From Peptostreptococcaceae bacterium (GTDB lineage: Bacteria > Bacillota_A > Clostridia > Peptostreptococcales > Acidaminobacteraceae), in contig JABXKX010000505.1 in the NCBI GenBank assembly GCA_013619035.1, forward strand, positions 1 through 6,575: a stretch of DNA of 6,575 nt, in the 5' to 3' direction. The notes below the pieces were generated by a model. It did no database searches and was not told the origin of the DNA. It saw only the letters and a list, made by a program, of their open reading frames with translations. Numbering within the stretch: the first letter of the stretch is position 1; every line of letters starts with the position of its first letter. The translations under genes were made by a program, and so were the position numbers. Below, piece after piece: positions 5,477 through 6,575 of the stretch.

Positions 5477-5647
5477 AACCCATTTCCAGTGTTTGGTGAT
5501 AGAATTTGTATAATGTTCTAACTATATAAACATTTTTTAGTTCTGATTTTACTGTTTGATCTATCAAATAACTTCTCTAATCATATAGTCAACTCTATCA
5601 TTTTGGTCATATTCGTAATTAATCTATGATTCACTCTTCCCTATAAC
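5477..5647. other. Intergenic stretch with no intact gene; possible decayed coding sequence
   Basis: No complete gene with a ribosome binding site is visible. On the minus strand, short open stretches in two frames (one reading NYEYDQNDRVDYMIREVI before a TGA, another KLFDRSNSKIRTKK before a TAG) look protein-like but are broken by stops. A small palindrome (TTTGAT, CT, ATCAAA; 5555-5568) is present without further context. No clear promoter or terminator was found. Confidence 0.4.
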
Positions 5648-6162
5648 TTAAAATAAGTTACACGCTTTTGAGATGACTCCAACTAACTCTTCTTTCGTTT
5701 GACTACTATCAATTAGTATCTCACCATCAATTAATGAGATATTATATTTTTTATAATGACTTTTAGCTTCTTCAATTGATTTAAAAATTTGATTCGGATT
5801 TTCAGGATTCTGTATCCTTTTATTAATCCTTCTTTCCCATTCATCTTGATTGCTACAAATGCATAAAAACGACTTAACCTCTGATGCATCATATTTCAAT
5901 TTTGATGTAAATTCCAAATAATATGGTGTATGTGCCAATCCAATATCAACCAATAAATCTTCTTTTGATTCAATATGATGTTGTATTTCATCTACTAATT
6001 GATCATAAGCAACAGTATTAGCTTCTGACCACGCCATACCTGATAAAAGAAGTTGATCAAAGTATCTATCTTTACTGGTGATTGACGTATTAAATTTCAA
6101 GTTTATTTGATTTGCTAATAAAGACTTTCCAGTTGCTGCTTTTCCTCTTAAAAAATAATCAT
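5648..6162 (-). pseudogene. Small P-loop kinase/ATPase (AAA_33/zeta-like) interrupted by a frameshift
   Basis: An ATG at 6160-6162 with a good ribosome binding site (AGGAG, 6168-6172, five-base spacing) reads M-I-I-F and then stops at TAA (6148-6150). One added base in the A6 run at 6150-6155 (T6 on the coding strand) joins it to the long frame, giving MIIFLRGKAATGKSLLANQ. That contains a full Walker A motif, GKAATGKS, right at the N-terminus. Downstream, LLVDIGLAH resembles a Walker B-type strand, and DEWERRINKRIQNPENPNQ resembles a lid segment of small nucleotide or nucleoside kinase-like proteins (PF13671 type). The restored protein would be about 171 residues. The long frame alone has only a TTG at 6098-6100 as a start and would lack Walker A. 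It may be a pseudogene, a slippage-controlled gene or an assembly error; the substrate is unknown. Confidence 0.75.
6150..6155. repeat. A6 homopolymer at the frameshift point
   Basis: Six A on the plus strand (six T in the coding direction) lie four codons into the kinase gene. A seventh would restore the reading frame. Homopolymers are hotspots for both replication slippage and sequencing error. Confidence 0.7.
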
Positions 6163-6217
6163 TTTATCTCCTATAACTCACTCTTTAAATTCTTATGCCT
6201 TGCAATAAATATATTCA

Positions 6218-6261
6218 ATCGTTGTCACGTCAGTAATTTGATTGACACGATCAAGTCAAAT
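6218..6261. repeat. Two overlapping, mutually exclusive inverted repeats upstream of the kinase gene
   Basis: Hairpin A pairs ATCGTTGTCA (6218-6227) with TGACACGAT (6243-6251), with one bulged base. Hairpin B pairs ATTTGATTGA (6236-6245) with TCAAGTCAAAT (6251-6261), with one bulged G. They share bases 6243-6245 and 6251, so they cannot form together. They lie between the terminator of the upstream gene and the kinase start. The function is unknown; they may be an operator or leader structure. Confidence 0.35.
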
Positions 6262-6289
6262 AAAAAAAGTAGATTCAAAATCTACTTTT
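6262..6289 (-). terminator. Terminator of the small membrane protein gene at the right edge
   Basis: AAAAGTAGATT (6265-6275) and AATCTACTTTT (6279-6289) form an 11-pair stem with a three-base loop. On the minus strand seven T are available (plus-strand A run 6262-6268). It begins nine bases after the stop of the 87-residue gene. The four T after the stem on the plus strand could give weak bidirectional action. Confidence 0.88.
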
Positions 6290-6297
6290 AATATGAT

Positions 6298-6561
6298 TTA
6301 GTACATTGAACCCATTAACGAAGCAAATATAGCACCAAAGAATAAAAACCATAAAATAATACCAATTACTGCAAGAACAATTTGTGCCTTAAAGAAATTT
6401 GCTTTGCTCGGATTCGTCCCTGAACCAAATGCCCAAACAAATGGCATTACTAAGTTTACTATTGGAACACACATTATAAGTAATGTAATAATCCAATCTT
6501 TCATAGTTACAACTTCTGATCCATTTGATTTTGTTACATCATGACCATGATAATCTTCCAT
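6298..6561 (-). CDS. Small two-helix membrane protein, unknown function
   Basis: This 87-residue protein has a polar N-terminus (MEDYHGHDVTKSNGSEVVTM) and two hydrophobic helices, about residues 23-46 (including PIVNLVMPFVWAFG) and 60-84 (including VIGIILWFLFFGAIF). They are joined by a short hydrophilic loop, GTNPSKANFFKAQ. The pattern of WxxxxLI, VNLVMPFVWAF and N-P-S-K-x-N-F-F-K-A resembles small uncharacterised membrane proteins common in Bacillota, but I cannot name a function. The start is supported by AGGAGG (6566-6571) four bases upstream. An internal Met at residue 20 has no good ribosome binding site. Its own terminator follows, so it is not clearly in an operon with the kinase gene. 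Its promoter would lie outside the window. Confidence 0.8.
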   Translation of the reverse strand: MEDYHGHDVTKSNGSEVVTMKDWIITLLIMCVPIVNLVMPFVWAFGSGTNPSKANFFKAQIVLAVIGIILWFLFFGAIFASLMGSMY

Positions 6562-6575
6562 AACCCCTCCTGATT

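Noticed and set aside
5555..5568. Palindrome TTTGAT-CT-ATCAAA as an operator
   Set aside because: It is short and AT-rich, with no promoter or intact gene placed to use it; expected by chance at this base composition.
5564..5650. Mycoplasma-type code (TGA as Trp) rejoining broken frames in 5477-5647
   Set aside because: All clear genes use TGG for Trp, none needs TGA as a sense codon, and the 34-residue gene ends in tandem TGA; reading TGA as Trp would also not repair the remaining frame changes.
1..6575. CRISPR arrays, tRNA or rRNA genes, insertion sequences, phage genes
   Set aside because: No regularly spaced repeats, no cloverleaf-type sequence, and no transposase or phage-like protein were seen.

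Overview
The window is AT-rich chromosomal DNA with strong AGGAGG-type ribosome binding sites, short intergenic gaps and many hairpin/U-run terminators. It carries a CIRCE heat-shock operator and families typical of Bacillota/Mycoplasmatota: a COG2509 flavoprotein, a DegV protein, and a TtcA-type PP-loop enzyme beside a ThiS-like carrier. Tryptophan is encoded by TGG inside the clear genes, and no clear gene contains an in-frame TGA. The standard code therefore seems to apply, which disfavours a Mycoplasma proper. An Acholeplasma/Izemoplasma/Haloplasma-like organism or another low-GC Bacillota would fit, but the genus cannot be fixed from this window.

Layout. Left part (+ strand): a possible tail of an upstream gene (2-139), then a two-gene operon of a FAD-dependent dehydrogenase (168-1562) and a membrane-anchored alpha/beta hydrolase (1572-2285), closed by a strong terminator (2290-2317). 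Everything to the right reads on the - strand as short units, each with its own terminator. In order of increasing coordinate these are a ThiS/MoaD-like sulfur carrier (2316-2510), a TtcA-like tRNA thiolase (2582-3445), a DegV fatty-acid-binding protein (3539-4372), a 34-residue membrane miniprotein (4460-4564) downstream of hsp20 (4588-5016), a two-helix membrane protein with a doubtful start (5186-5476), a small P-loop kinase broken by a frameshift (5648-6162), and a small two-helix membrane protein (6298-6561).

How the genes work together. The carrier and the thiolase are neighbours and probably form a sulfur-transfer pair for tRNA thiolation, although a terminator separates them. hsp20 and the miniprotein share a promoter with a CIRCE operator, so both should be induced when the HrcA repressor is inactivated. 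A cre-like palindrome lies over the hsp20 -35 box. The stretch 5186-6162 looks partly decayed, with one clear frameshift at an A6 run and one gene that has no convincing start. No rRNA, tRNA, CRISPR array, insertion sequence or phage gene was seen. The most interesting points are the CIRCE-controlled hsp20/miniprotein operon, the carrier/thiolase pair and the frameshifted kinase.
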